A DNA stretch of 64,000 nucleotides from Kushneria phyllosphaerae (GCF_900312995.1 NZ_ONZI01000003.1:186001-250000), one strand, 5' to 3'; positions 49,869 through 59,126 are shown, numbered from the stretch's first letter. Numbers and translations are program-made. The notes: generated by a model not told the origin, from the sequence alone.

Positions 49869-52064
49869 TCAGGGGCGTGCGGCATAGGCATACAGCAGGG
49901 TTTCCTGCGCACTGATGGCGGCTTCATTCTTGCCAGGGCAGCGTTTTTCATAATGCCCGTCCGACTGAAGCGTCCAGCTCTGGCAGTTATCCAGCATATA
50001 GGTATCAAGATCCTTTCTGACCCGCTGGGCGATCTTGCGATCCAGCAAGGGGAAGCAGGTCTCTACCCGGTGGAACATGTTGCGCTCCATGAAATCGGCG
50101 CTGGAACACCATGTCTCGGACTTGCCGGCGTTGTGAAAGTGAAAGACCCGGGTATGCTCCAGAAAGCGGCCCACAATGGATCTTACCGTGATGTTATCAG
50201 ACACCCCCGGCACGCCCGGACGCAGGCAGCAGGTCCCCCGAATGATCAGCTGGCAGATGACGCCGGCCTGAGAGGCCCGGTACAACGCCTGAATCAGTTT
50301 GGGCTCTGTCAGGGAGTTGCACTTGACGGTCAGCATGGCCTTGCGTCCCTTTCGGGCGTGTGCGCTTTCACGATCGATCAGCTCTACCAGTCGACGGTGA
50401 AGCGTAAAGGGCGCGTGCAGAATGTGCTCGGTGTGGCGTGGCTCTCCCATGCCCGATAGTTGTTGAAACACGTGATGGACATCCTCACAAAGCGTTCCTC
50501 GCGCTGTCAGCAGGCTATAATCGGTGTAGAGCTTTGCCGTTTTTGAGTGGTAGTTGCCGGTGCCCATGTGGGCATAATGTCGAATCTGGCCGGATTCGCG
50601 GCGCACGATATGCAGCATCTTGGCGTGGGTCTTGTAGGCCATGACGCCATAGATCACGTTGGCGCCTGCTTCCTGAAGGCGTGATGCCAGCGCGATGTTA
50701 TCGGCCTCATCAAAGCGGGCGCGAAGCTCGATCACTACCGTGACTTCCTTGCCGCTTCTTGCGGCATCGACCAGGGCGCTGACCACACCTGACTCAAAGC
50801 CGGTACGATAGAGTGTCTGCTTGATCGCCAGCACGCCCGGATCTCGCGCGGCTTCGGCCAGCCAGTTTTCGATGACGCCAAACGATTCCCAGGGGTGTAA
50901 AAGCAAAATGTCCTGTCGACTGATCATGTCGAACAGGCTCTCATCCCTGCGAAGCGCTTTCGGCAGGCCAGGCACGAAAGGGGTGTAGCGCAAGTCCGCG
51001 CGCTCGCTGTCCCCGATCATGGCCATCAGCCGGCTCAGGTTGACCGGCCCATCGACCAGATAGAGATCATCCTGCTCAAGCTTGAATTGCCTGAGCAGAA
51101 AGTCGCTCAAGTGTGATGGGCAGTTGTTGGCGACTTCAAGACGCACGCCGTCGCCGTAGCGTCGGGCCAGCAATTCGCTTTTAAGCGCCGAGGCCAGATC
51201 CGCGACATCTTCGGTGTCCATGGCAAGATCAGCATTGCGGGTCAGGCGAAACTGATAACAGCCGCGCACAACCATGCCGGGGAAGAGCTGCTCGGCATGG
51301 GCATGAATCATTGAAGAGAGAAACACATACTCCTGACATCCTTCTTGCTCGAGCTCTTTGGGCAGCCTGATCAGGCGGGGCAGGGAGCGAGGCGCCGGAA
51401 TGATGGCCATGCCGCCTTCACGCCCGAAAGCGTCTCGTCCTTCCAGCTCGACGATAAAATTAAGGCTTTTGTTGACCAGTCGGGGGAAGGGGTGGGACGG
51501 ATCCAGTCCGATCGGGCTGACTACCGGCATGATTTCGTCGTCAAAGTAGGTGCTGACCCAATCCCTTTGTGCCCTGTTCCAGCTGTTACGACGCAGGAAG
51601 TGGATACCACGCTCGGCCAGTGCCGGTATCAGACGGGTATTGAGAATGTGGTATTGACGTTCGACCTGCTCATGGGCTGTGGTCACGATCTCCTGAAAGA
51701 TGCTGGAGCTCGAGTGCCCGTCCATACCCGCATCTTCATTGCCATAGGCAATACGCCTTTTGAGACCTGCCACGCGAATCTCGAAAAACTCATCCAGGTT
51801 GGAGGAGAAAATCAGCAGGAACTTGAGTCGCTCGAGCAGCGGATGGGTATCGTCAAGCGCCTGCTCCAGAACGCGTATGTGGAATCGCAGGGTCGACAGT
51901 TCACGGTTGAAATAAAGTCCGGCATCATCGAGATCGCGTGAGGCATTGGCGGCTGCCCGGGCACGAATGCCGGCGTGGGTGTGATTGATCCTCAGCGTGG
52001 AGGCAGGGTCATTCTCGAGTGATGCGGTCGTTTCAGAGGCCTGGGTAGTGGGTAGTGATGACAT
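49869..52064 (-). CDS. ppk1: Polyphosphate kinase 1
   Basis: Synthesises long-chain polyphosphate from ATP reversibly at the inner face of the membrane. It has 731 residues. The N-terminal segment is YFNRELSTLRFHIRVLEQA and SSNLDEFFEIRVAGLKRR. The catalytic core has the His in KTHAKM (near residue 480, equivalent by motif to the autophosphorylated His of E. coli Ppk) and RHYAHMGTGNYHSKTAKLY. About 40 extra N-terminal residues precede the conserved start. The ATG at 52064 has GGAGAG 6 nt upstream; a longer frame to 52187 is rejected. A PHO-box-like site lies upstream. Confidence 0.95.
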   Translation of the reverse strand: MSSLPTTQASETTASLENDPASTLRINHTHAGIRARAAANASRDLDDAGLYFNRELSTLRFHIRVLEQALDDTHPLLERLKFLLIFSSNLDEFFEIRVAGLKRRIAYGNEDAGMDGHSSSSIFQEIVTTAHEQVERQYHILNTRLIPALAERGIHFLRRNSWNRAQRDWVSTYFDDEIMPVVSPIGLDPSHPFPRLVNKSLNFIVELEGRDAFGREGGMAIIPAPRSLPRLIRLPKELEQEGCQEYVFLSSMIHAHAEQLFPGMVVRGCYQFRLTRNADLAMDTEDVADLASALKSELLARRYGDGVRLEVANNCPSHLSDFLLRQFKLEQDDLYLVDGPVNLSRLMAMIGDSERADLRYTPFVPGLPKALRRDESLFDMISRQDILLLHPWESFGVIENWLAEAARDPGVLAIKQTLYRTGFESGVVSALVDAARSGKEVTVVIELRARFDEADNIALASRLQEAGANVIYGVMAYKTHAKMLHIVRRESGQIRHYAHMGTGNYHSKTAKLYTDYSLLTARGTLCEDVHHVFQQLSGMGEPRHTEHILHAPFTLHRRLVELIDRESAHARKGRKAMLTVKCNSLTEPKLIQALYRASQAGVICQLIIRGTCCLRPGVPGVSDNITVRSIVGRFLEHTRVFHFHNAGKSETWCSSADFMERNMFHRVETCFPLLDRKIAQRVRKDLDTYMLDNCQSWTLQSDGHYEKRCPGKNEAAISAQETLLYAYAARP

Positions 52065-52115
52065 CGAGAACTCTCCGGAAAATGACATGCGCCACAAAAA
52101 AGCAGCGCATCCATC

Positions 52116-52149
52116 AGTGTGAGAAACTCTCATGACCCTTTGATGACAG
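52116..52149 (-). promoter_or_regulatory. PHO-box-like site upstream of ppk1
   Basis: On the minus strand: CTGTCAT (52149-52143), 4 nt, GGGTCAT (52138-52132), then a weak -10 CACACT (52121-52116) at the right 10-nt distance. It is 67 nt upstream of the ppk start. One repeat is perfect and the other matches 5 of 7. Confidence 0.55.
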
Positions 52150-52188
52150 TCATAACGTCCTGAGAGCTGGCGCGGCCTGCCTTGCACA

Positions 52189-52341
52189 TCAGGTCACCAT
52201 GGCATCGGCCCCGGCGCTCGCCTGGTAGACGAAAGTCGAGACACGCAGCTCCTGCCTGACGCGATACAGTACGTCCGGACAGAACATGCCCGTTTTAATC
52301 ATGAGGGCATCGGCGCCTTCACTGATATCCACGGCGCTTTC
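52189..52341 (-). pseudogene. hemB: Remnant of hemB (delta-aminolevulinic acid dehydratase)
   Basis: A 50-codon minus-strand frame, without start codon or Shine-Dalgarno, reads like an internal-to-C-terminal part of HemB. It includes DISEGADALMIKTGM (family form: D-EGAD-xxMVKPGMPYLD, with the Schiff-base Lys kept), RVRQELRVSTFVYQASAG (family form: RVKDE-xxxPTFVYQVSGEYAM) and then a stop about 70 residues before the normal end. Upstream the frame loses similarity. In Pseudomonas hemB lies directly beside ppk, exactly this position. It is therefore a decayed copy; a working hemB must be elsewhere, since HemB is needed for heme. Recognised by eye, not by search. Confidence 0.65.
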
Positions 52342-52350
52342 ATGCCGGCA

Positions 52351-52365
52351 TTCATATTGTATGAA
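52351..52365. promoter_or_regulatory. TTCATA-TTG-TATGAA palindrome
   Basis: A perfect 6-3-6 palindrome in the 591-bp gap between ppk1 and the ElbB-like gene, just beyond the hemB remnant. It could be an operator; no factor can be named. The rest of the gap (52366-52655) shows no supported gene. Confidence 0.35.
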
Positions 52366-52655
52366 CACGAGCAGTATCAGCTCATCCGCGGCCAGCGTGC
52401 CTTTTCGCGCATTATGCGGTGCGAGAAACCATCATGGTGCAGGCGATGCAGGCAGGTGACAGGGCCTTTGCGTGAGACGATGGCAGACACCTGCGCACTT
52501 CTGAAACACAAAAGTGACACAACCAATATCATCATAATAGCTGGCCTGTGCGGCAGCGGTGACGACGATTGTCGCATTCGACAGGCTTGTGTGAGCGCCT
52601 GTCACCACTATCTGCCCGGGAAGGCGGATGTCATGAATCTCATGGGAGCAGCAGC

Positions 52656-53324
52656 ATGAAAAAGCGTGTAGCAGTCGTGATTTCCGGATGCGGATGGCTG
52701 GATGGTACCGATGTGCAGGAGTTGACGATGGTGCTTCTGCGCCTGGATCAGCTCGGGCTTGAGTGGAGCTGCTTTGCGCCGGACGTGGCCCAGCATCACG
52801 TGATAGACCACACCAGTGGCGAGCCCATGAACAGTGAGGGCCGCCATGCCATGGTGGAATCATGTCGCATGGTGCATGAGCGCATTTATCCGCTGGAAAA
52901 GCTTCAGGCTGGAGAGTTTGGCGCGATCATCATCCCGGGTGGCCATGGCGCCATCAACCAATTGAGCGACTTTGCCGTCAGCGGATCCTCCATGCAGGTG
53001 CTTGAACAGCTGGTCGACCAGCTTCACGAGTTTCATGACGCCCACAAGCCCATCGCGTTGATCGGCATGGCAGCACTGCTGGTGCCCCGACTCTTTGAAC
53101 AGGCCATTCCGGTCACGCTGGGTCAGAGCGCTGCGCTGTCCGGCACCATCAGTGCCATGGGGGGGTTGCACAAGAGCGCCGGCGTCGGGGATATCGTGGT
53201 GGATATCGAGCATCGCGTGCTGACCACGCCCGGCTGGCTCATGGGCAAGCGCCCTTCGGACGTGGCTCAGGGTCTTTTCAAACTGGTGGATCGCGTGAAT
53301 ACGCTTATGGAGCAGCCGCGCTGA
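52656..53324 (+). CDS. elbB: ElbB-like DJ-1/PfpI family protein lacking the nucleophile Cys
   Basis: A 222-residue member of the ElbB family (isoprenoid-biosynthesis-linked, glyoxalase-like, DJ-1/PfpI superfamily). Family marks are KRVAVVISGCGWLDGTDVQE at the N-terminus, CFAPD, IIIPGGHGAINQLSDFA and DIVVDIEHRVLTTP. Where E. coli ElbB has MCIAPAML with the superfamily cysteine, this protein reads IGMAALLV, with Gly137 at the Cys position. Glyoxalase-type chemistry is therefore unlikely. The ATG at 52656 has GGAG 7 nt upstream. It is convergent with tatC. It may be a diverged paralogue with a binding role. Confidence 0.85.
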   Translation: MKKRVAVVISGCGWLDGTDVQELTMVLLRLDQLGLEWSCFAPDVAQHHVIDHTSGEPMNSEGRHAMVESCRMVHERIYPLEKLQAGEFGAIIIPGGHGAINQLSDFAVSGSSMQVLEQLVDQLHEFHDAHKPIALIGMAALLVPRLFEQAIPVTLGQSAALSGTISAMGGLHKSAGVGDIVVDIEHRVLTTPGWLMGKRPSDVAQGLFKLVDRVNTLMEQPR

Positions 53325-53339
53325 CGCGCGGCTTGTTAC

Positions 53340-54113
53340 TCAGCCATGGGTGTCATTCATTTCAACATCGTCGCGACCGCCACGAGGGCGTCGGATCAGA
53401 CGGGCAAAAAGAATACCGACCTCAAACAACAGCCACATGGGGCCTGCCAGCAGGGTCTGTGAGATGACATCGGGCGGGGTGAGCACCATGCCCACAATAA
53501 AACAGCCAATGACCACATAAGGGCGCTTGGCCGACAGCGCCTGTACCGTGGTCGCCCCGGTCAATACCAGCAGGAAGGTGGCTACCGGAATTTCAAACGC
53601 CAGTCCGAAGGCCAGAAACAGTTTAAGCACAAAGGAGAGGTAGGCGTTGATGTCGGTCATGATCTGCACATCCGCCGGGCCTGCCGTGGTGAAAAACTGG
53701 AACAGCAGCGGAAACACGACGTAGTAGGCAAAGGCGGCACCGCCATAAAACAGCAGGACGCTTGAACCCAGTATGGGCAGGGCGAGCTTTTTTTCGTGCG
53801 CGTAAAGGCCCGGTGCAATAAAGGCCCAGGCCTGATAGAGCACGAAGGGAACGGCCAGAAACAGCGACACGATCAACGTCAGCTTGAAAGGTGCCAGAAA
53901 GGGCGAGGTGACTTCGGTGGCAATCATCTGCGAGCCGGGCGGCAGAAGTGCCATGAGCGGCTCGGCCACAAAGGTATAGATCTGATTGGAAAAGGCGTAA
54001 AGCGATGCAAACGCGACCACGACCACGATCATGGCGCGCAAGAGTCGTGAACGCAGCTCAATAAGATGATCGATCAGCGGTGTGTGCGACTGATTATCGT
54101 CCTGTGGGCTCAT
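53340..54113 (-). CDS. tatC: Sec-independent translocase subunit TatC
   Basis: Core membrane receptor of the twin-arginine translocase, 257 residues with six membrane helices. The N-terminal family signature is THTPLIDHLIELRSRLLRA, with the conserved Glu and Arg that contact the RR signal, and GMVLTPPDVISQ lies between helices 5 and 6. The ATG overlaps the tatB stop (ATGA). It is the last gene of tatABC. PhoX, a Tat substrate, is encoded nearby. Confidence 0.97.
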   Translation of the reverse strand: MSPQDDNQSHTPLIDHLIELRSRLLRAMIVVVVAFASLYAFSNQIYTFVAEPLMALLPPGSQMIATEVTSPFLAPFKLTLIVSLFLAVPFVLYQAWAFIAPGLYAHEKKLALPILGSSVLLFYGGAAFAYYVVFPLLFQFFTTAGPADVQIMTDINAYLSFVLKLFLAFGLAFEIPVATFLLVLTGATTVQALSAKRPYVVIGCFIVGMVLTPPDVISQTLLAGPMWLLFEVGILFARLIRRPRGGRDDVEMNDTHG

Positions 54114-54634
54114 CGATCCTGTTTATCCCTGTCATGGCTGTCCGACACCGGTGGTTGCCCGGAGGACGGGGTGTCGGCGATTGTCTGCTCGCTGGCGGCT
54201 GCTTCGGCAGCCGAAGGTGGGGCGGTCGATGGATCGGCAGTATTGGCGTGGCGATCCGACAATGCTTCAGTGCTCGATGTCTCGCCATGCTGCTCCGGCG
54301 GTTCACTCTGCCGGTTGGCGGAACGATCATCGGAAAGCACCCTGTCCGACAGCTTTCGACTGCTGGCCGAGGGATCATCGCCCAGACTTTCGATATCATC
54401 TCGCGCCTTTTTCAGGCCCTGGTCAAAGCGGTCCTGCTGGCTTTTCATCTTGCGCTGCAGCTCCTCGGCCTCGAGCTGCGAGGTGATCTCCTGCTGAACG
54501 CTGGACACCGTGCGCTTGATCTTTCCCAGCCATAAACCGGCCGTGCGGGCTGCCGTGGGCAGACGCTCGGGGCCCAGCACCACCAGAGCAATGGCACCGA
54601 CCACGATCAGCTCGGGAAAACTGATATCGAACAT
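54110..54634 (-). CDS. tatB: Sec-independent translocase subunit TatB
   Basis: Partner of TatC in signal-peptide recognition, 174 residues. It has the N-terminal membrane helix MFDISFPELIVVGAIALVVL with the conserved Glu, GPERLP, an amphipathic helix and a long charged, Ser/Pro/Ala-rich disordered tail, typical of TatB. It lies 6 bp after tatA and overlaps tatC by 4 nt. Confidence 0.95.
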   Translation of the reverse strand: MFDISFPELIVVGAIALVVLGPERLPTAARTAGLWLGKIKRTVSSVQQEITSQLEAEELQRKMKSQQDRFDQGLKKARDDIESLGDDPSASSRKLSDRVLSDDRSANRQSEPPEQHGETSSTEALSDRHANTADPSTAPPSAAEAAASEQTIADTPSSGQPPVSDSHDRDKQDR

Positions 54635-54640
54635 GAAGGA

Positions 54641-54895
54641 TTATTTCCGGGTGTCTTCTTTGTCACGCGTGTCCACATGGCTATCGATGGTCTCGTTGCC
54701 CGGGGTCTCGTCATGCTTGACACGCTGATGAGGCTTGTTGGCTGTCTCATCGTCATCATCGTTGACGGCATGCTTGAAACCCTTGATGGCGCCACCCAGA
54801 TCACCGCCCAGGTTGCGAAGCTTTTTCGTGCCGAAAATCAGGATAATGATGCCCAGAACGATCAGAAGCTGCCAGATACTGATGCCACCCAACAT
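54641..54895 (-). CDS. tatA: Sec-independent translocase subunit TatA
   Basis: Pore-forming Tat subunit, 84 residues. It has the membrane helix [18 protein letters not shown], the hinge and the amphipathic helix with the [20 protein letters not shown] signature, then an acidic tail (NDDDDE). The ATG at 54895 has GGAG 8 nt upstream; a longer frame to 54958 adds 21 unrelated residues and is rejected. Confidence 0.96.
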   Translation of the reverse strand: MLGGISIWQLLIVLGIIILIFGTKKLRNLGGDLGGAIKGFKHAVNDDDDETANKPHQRVKHDETPGNETIDSHVDTRDKEDTRK

Positions 54896-54990
54896 GGCGT
54901 TTCTCCATTGTGTCCGACCGGACACGTTCATTGATTGATTCGGTGCTGCGCCCATCATTGTAATGATAGGACAGGTAAAAGGGGGAAATG

Positions 54991-55329
54991 TTACCCCTCG
55001 GTACGTGACGCTTTTTCGGTCAGGCCTGAAATGCCCTGACGGCGTGCCAGTTCTTCAAGCACGCTGCGATGATCAAGTCCCAGATGCGACAGCATGACCA
55101 GCGAATGGAACCACAGATCGGCTGTCTCGCTGATCAGCGCCTGGCGGGCGCTGTCATCGCCCTGCTCGGCGTCACGGGCGGCAAGAATCGTTTCGACGGC
55201 TTCTTCGCCGACCTTTTCCAGAATCTTGTTGAGACCGCGCTGGTGCAGTCCGGCGACGTAGGAGGTATCAGCGTCGCCGTGGCGCCGACTGGCCAGGCTC
55301 TGGTCGAGCTGATCGAGAATAGTGCTCAT
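54991..55329 (-). CDS. hisE: Phosphoribosyl-ATP pyrophosphatase
   Basis: Second step of histidine synthesis; hydrolyses PR-ATP to PR-AMP. The 112-residue all-alpha MazG-like fold carries [29 protein letters not shown] and [17 protein letters not shown]. The ATG at 55329 has AGGAA 9 nt upstream; an outer ATG at 55353 lacks a Shine-Dalgarno. It sits between ubiB and tatA as in Pseudomonas, but the hisI gene found beside it there is absent. Confidence 0.95.
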   Translation of the reverse strand: MSTILDQLDQSLASRRHGDADTSYVAGLHQRGLNKILEKVGEEAVETILAARDAEQGDDSARQALISETADLWFHSLVMLSHLGLDHRSVLEELARRQGISGLTEKASRTEG

Positions 55330-55425
55330 GGAAATGGGTTCCTGATGTGTCATGCCAGGGCGTGTTCAGGACGATGGGAGCTTATATCATCACCGTCCGC
55401 AATCTGTCGATGTTCTCTGCGGTGC

Positions 55426-57054
55426 TCAGCGCCAGATGACAAGCGCCAGCCCGATACCGGCTGCGGCCAGAATGCTCCAGTGCTGCTGCAGCGCCCATTG
55501 GGAGATGGGTTGCCAGGCAAGAGCCCCTGCAATCAGTACCAGACCGATCCTGATCCGCCGCGCGCCCTTGCGTACACCCGAAAAGGAGTTTTGCAGGGTG
55601 ACAAGGGCGGCGGTCTGCTGCTCGCGGTGCTTGCGCTCGTTTTCAACCTGGGAAAGGGCCTGGTGTGCCAGTACCGGCAGCTGTGGTATGCGCTGGGCAA
55701 GGTCCGGCGCCTGCCGCTTGAGCTCTTCCCAGAACCCCTTGGGGCCGGCCCGCTCGTGCATCCAGCGCTCCAGAAAGGGCTTGGCGGTATGCCACAGATC
55801 AAGCTCGGGATACAGCGAGCGTCCCAGCCCTTCAATGTTGAGCAGGGTTTTCTGCAAAAGAACCAGCTGTGGCTGCACTTCCATGTGAAAGCGCTGGGCC
55901 GTTTGAAAAAGCCCCATCAGCACCTGGCCAAAGGAGATGTCCTTGAGTGGCTTTTCCAGAATGGGCTCACACACCGAGCGGATGGCGGCAGCAAACTCGT
56001 TGGCACGGGTATGCTCACCGACCCAGCCGGACTCGATATGGAGCATGGCCACTTCGTAATAATCCTGGCGGAAAAACGCGATGATGTTACGCGCCAGATA
56101 GTCCTGATCTTCCCGGGTCAGACTGCCCACGATCCCGCAGTCGATGGCGATATAGCTCGGATCGCTGGGGTTGCTGATGTCCAAAAAGATATTGCCCGGG
56201 TGCATGTCGGCATGAAAGAAGTTGTCGCGAAACACCTGGGTAAAAAAGATTTCAACGCCGCGCTCGGCCAGAAGTCGCATGTCGACGCCCTGGGCTTCCA
56301 GTGCCTCGGTATCGGCCACCGGAACACCGTTGACCCGCTCCTGGGTCATGACGCGCTTGCGCGTCTGCGGCCAGTAGATGGTCGGCACGTGCAGCAGCGG
56401 AGAGTGCTGAAAGTTGCGCTTGAGCTGGGAGGTGTTGGCGGCCTCCTTTTGCAGATCAAGCTCATCAAAAAGCGTGGACTCATAGTCCTTGACCACTTCC
56501 ACTGGGCGCAGGCGCCGGGCTTCGGGCCATATCTTCAAAAGCACCCTGGCAAAGGTATACAACAGCGCAATGTCATTGCGCATGACACGGTCGATACCGG
56601 GCCGGATGACCTTGATCACGACCTCTTCGCCGGTATGAAGCCGCGCGGCATGGACCTGGGCAATGGAGGCCGACGCCATCGAGTCGGCTTCAAAGTGAGC
56701 AAACAGTTCCCCGACCGGGGCGCCCAGTTCCTCTTCGATGATGTGGCGCGCCGTATCGCTGGGGAAGGGCGGCACCTGATCCTGCAGCCGCTTGAGCTCC
56801 ACGGCGATGTCCGGCGGCATCAGGTCGCGTCGGGTCGAGAGCATCTGCCCGAACTTGATGAAAATGGGGCCCAGATCCTCGAGCGCCAGTCGCAGGCGCT
56901 CGCCACGCGTCTTGTCACCCTTCGGGAACAGCCGAATGGGGGCAATGGCCATCACAAAGCGGGCGTAGCCCGGCAGGCGTTCAATCGGAATCAGGCTGTC
57001 GAGCCGATAACGGGTCACCACCCAGGCAATGCGGATCAGGCGCCATAGCGTCAT
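55426..57054 (-). CDS. ubiB: UbiB family protein kinase-like / ATPase for ubiquinone synthesis
   Basis: Membrane-associated atypical kinase-like protein that assists ubiquinone synthesis, with ATPase activity in the family. It has 542 residues: the KxGQ motif in [11 protein letters not shown], the Ala-rich nucleotide loop [23 protein letters not shown] (catalytic-loop region) and CGIVG (metal-binding DFG-like). Two hydrophobic helices lie at the C-terminus (about residues 500-540). Its ATG shares one base with the ubiJ stop (TGATG). Confidence 0.96.
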   Translation of the reverse strand: MTLWRLIRIAWVVTRYRLDSLIPIERLPGYARFVMAIAPIRLFPKGDKTRGERLRLALEDLGPIFIKFGQMLSTRRDLMPPDIAVELKRLQDQVPPFPSDTARHIIEEELGAPVGELFAHFEADSMASASIAQVHAARLHTGEEVVIKVIRPGIDRVMRNDIALLYTFARVLLKIWPEARRLRPVEVVKDYESTLFDELDLQKEAANTSQLKRNFQHSPLLHVPTIYWPQTRKRVMTQERVNGVPVADTEALEAQGVDMRLLAERGVEIFFTQVFRDNFFHADMHPGNIFLDISNPSDPSYIAIDCGIVGSLTREDQDYLARNIIAFFRQDYYEVAMLHIESGWVGEHTRANEFAAAIRSVCEPILEKPLKDISFGQVLMGLFQTAQRFHMEVQPQLVLLQKTLLNIEGLGRSLYPELDLWHTAKPFLERWMHERAGPKGFWEELKRQAPDLAQRIPQLPVLAHQALSQVENERKHREQQTAALVTLQNSFSGVRKGARRIRIGLVLIAGALAWQPISQWALQQHWSILAAAGIGLALVIWR

Positions 57055-57689
57055 CAAGAGTGATGTCCTCGCAGACGACGGTTGAGACGTTCCAGCCGGG
57101 CTTCCAGCCGGTCGGTCGCAATTTCGAGTTCGGTAAGGTGTTCACGGGTGACATCAAAGCGGGCACGACCGGCAAGCCACTGGCCCTCTTCCAGGATGTA
57201 CTCGCGCAGATCCTGTTCAAGGCTTTTGGAAGAGTGCACGCCGAAGTGCCCCAGACGTCGCAGACCGGTCGCCAGACTATGCGCCGGAGCCTCGCCAAAC
57301 CATTCAGCGAAGGCGCCCTCCCAGTTGATATCCAGATCCATCAACAGTTCGCGCGCCTGCATCAAAAGGCCAAGCTGGCCGCGTACCACCAGGCGGTGGC
57401 TGGTCATGAGCGACTGTATCGGCATGCCGCCCAACAGCGCACCCAGCGTATCAGCATCAATTTCGATGGTGGTGTCGGCATCCCGGTCCTCGCCATCGGG
57501 CAGTGAGGCAAGTGTCAGACCATGAATGTGAAAGATCACCAGCACTTCAATCCGCGGGGATTCAAGTCTCAGCAAAAGGCGTTGCCCGGCCATGGCGGCC
57601 AGACGGGACGGGGCTGCCGGGTCGCGCGCCAGCAGACGATTTACCGTTTTCTCGACGCCGGCCAGCAATACGGGGGTTATAAAGGACAT
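57054..57689 (-). CDS. ubiJ: Ubiquinone biosynthesis accessory factor UbiJ (SCP2 domain)
   Basis: A lipid-binding accessory of the soluble Ubi complex, 211 residues. It has an N-terminal SCP2-like fold ([31 protein letters not shown], then a GALLGG-type helix) and a C-terminal coiled coil ([20 protein letters not shown]). The ATG at 57689 fits the family; the longer frame would use TTG. It lies between ubiE and ubiB in the conserved operon. Confidence 0.9.
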   Translation of the reverse strand: MSFITPVLLAGVEKTVNRLLARDPAAPSRLAAMAGQRLLLRLESPRIEVLVIFHIHGLTLASLPDGEDRDADTTIEIDADTLGALLGGMPIQSLMTSHRLVVRGQLGLLMQARELLMDLDINWEGAFAEWFGEAPAHSLATGLRRLGHFGVHSSKSLEQDLREYILEEGQWLAGRARFDVTREHLTELEIATDRLEARLERLNRRLRGHHS

Positions 57690-57818
57690 CAGCGGAATTG
57701 CCCTTGAGGTATGCAATGACGAAAAGTCATGAGGTACGCGTATGTCATGCCATTAACCCTGTCGGGAAAGCGGCCCGGCGGATGCTGCCGAACAAGGGGC
57801 ACCATCCGCACGGGACGT

Positions 57819-58565
57819 TCAGAACTTGATACCGCGGTGCAGTGCGACAACACCGCCGGTCATGTTGGTGTACTCGACGCGTTCGAGCCCTGCATTTTCC
57901 ATCATCGCCTTGAGCGTCGGCTGATCGGGATGCATGCGAATTGATTCGGCCAGATAGCGGTAGGATTCGGCATCGTTGGCCACCCACTTGCCAATCCGCG
58001 GCAGGATATGAAAGGAGTACTGATCATAGACCTTCTCGAAAACCGCATTGACGGGCTTTGAGAATTCCAGAATCAGCAGCCGTCCGCCCGGTTTGAGCAC
58101 GCGCGTCATGGACGCCAGCGCTGCATCCTTATCGGTGACGTTGCGAAGGCCAAAGGCAATGGTAATGCAGTCAAAGGTGTTGTCAGGGAAGGGCAGGGCC
58201 TGAGCATCGGCCTGCACGATCTCGACCTGAGCACCGATGCCGCGATCCATCAGCCGATCACGTCCGACCTGCAGCATGGAAGCGTTGATGTCCGCCAGGA
58301 CCACCCGGCCGGTCGGGCCAACACGCTCCACGAACTTGGCGGTCAGGTCGCCGGTGCCGCCGGCAATGTCGAGTACGGCATGGCCGCGGCGGACACCCGA
58401 GCGCTCCAGCGCCACGCGCTTCCAGAAGCGATGCACGCCCATCGACATCAGATCGTTCATGACGTCATAGCGGCGTGCCACGCTATCAAAGACCTGCTCA
58501 ACGCGGCTGGCCTTTTCCTCGACAGGGACTTCCTCATAGCCGAAGTGCGTTGTCTGCTTGTCCAT
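57819..58565 (-). CDS. ubiE: Bifunctional demethylmenaquinone / 2-methoxy-6-polyprenyl-1,4-benzoquinol methylase
   Basis: SAM-dependent C-methyltransferase of ubiquinone (and menaquinone) synthesis, 248 residues. Visible are [11 protein letters not shown] at the N-terminus, the family signature [17 protein letters not shown], the SAM-binding [11 protein letters not shown], and [25 protein letters not shown] precedes the ATG. It is the first gene of ubiE-ubiJ-ubiB-hisE-tatABC on this strand. Confidence 0.97.
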   Translation of the reverse strand: MDKQTTHFGYEEVPVEEKASRVEQVFDSVARRYDVMNDLMSMGVHRFWKRVALERSGVRRGHAVLDIAGGTGDLTAKFVERVGPTGRVVLADINASMLQVGRDRLMDRGIGAQVEIVQADAQALPFPDNTFDCITIAFGLRNVTDKDAALASMTRVLKPGGRLLILEFSKPVNAVFEKVYDQYSFHILPRIGKWVANDAESYRYLAESIRMHPDQPTLKAMMENAGLERVEYTNMTGGVVALHRGIKF

Positions 58566-58733
58566 GGCGTTCCCCTGTCAGCGTTTGCAAATCATGTGTT
58601 CTGGTGTCGTCAGTGGCGCTACCTGCCCTGCGGGCATGAGTGCGTTGTCTATCCGGTCGGGAGGGTCGCGCCTGTCGAAGGCCATTGTAGCTTTCAGGAG
58701 ATCATTTGTCCTGACGCCCATCAGACGCTTTGT

Positions 58734-59126
58734 TCATTGACGCTGCAGCGGTATGCCCAGCGGCTCGCGTGAGGCATTGGCCTTTTTGAGCTCGTGAAGA
58801 TAGTCGTCCCACCACAGTTCGCGGTTTTCAATCATCTCCCAGAGATAGGCGTAGGTATAGAGGCCGCTGTCGTGGCCATCATCAAAGTGCAGTTTGAGGG
58901 CATAGTTGCCCACGGGCGTAATGTTTTTAAGCCCGACGTACTTCATGCCGGTCTGCAATACCGCCTGTTCCGGGCTATGGCCTCGTACTTCAGCCGAGGG
59001 CGAATACACCCTGAGCATTTCGGCACCGAGGCGAAAGCTTTGCGATTCACCGTTGATGTCATAGGTCAGCGCCAGTTCGCGACTGCGCTGATGATAGTGA
59101 ACGCCTGTTGGCATGGGGGCACTCAT
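58734..59126 (-). CDS. DUF971 (GBBH-like N-terminal) family protein
   Basis: A 130-residue protein with the DUF971 pattern: VHYHQRSRELALTYDING, a LRVYSPSAEVRGH segment, VGLKNITPVGNYALKLHFDDGHDSG (split here by a few residues between blocks) and YTYAYLWEM. The same domain occurs at the N-terminus of gamma-butyrobetaine hydroxylase and in iron-sulfur-related proteins. Its role as a stand-alone protein is not known. The ATG at 59126 has GGAG 7 nt upstream. It follows hslU but is separated from it by a strong terminator. Confidence 0.85.
   Translation of the reverse strand: MSAPMPTGVHYHQRSRELALTYDINGESQSFRLGAEMLRVYSPSAEVRGHSPEQAVLQTGMKYVGLKNITPVGNYALKLHFDDGHDSGLYTYAYLWEMIENRELWWDDYLHELKKANASREPLGIPLQRQ

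Noticed and set aside
55069..57048. A 659-codon open frame antisense to hisE and ubiB
   Set aside because: It spans two well-supported minus-strand genes and their gap; its sequence mirrors them and shows no domain.
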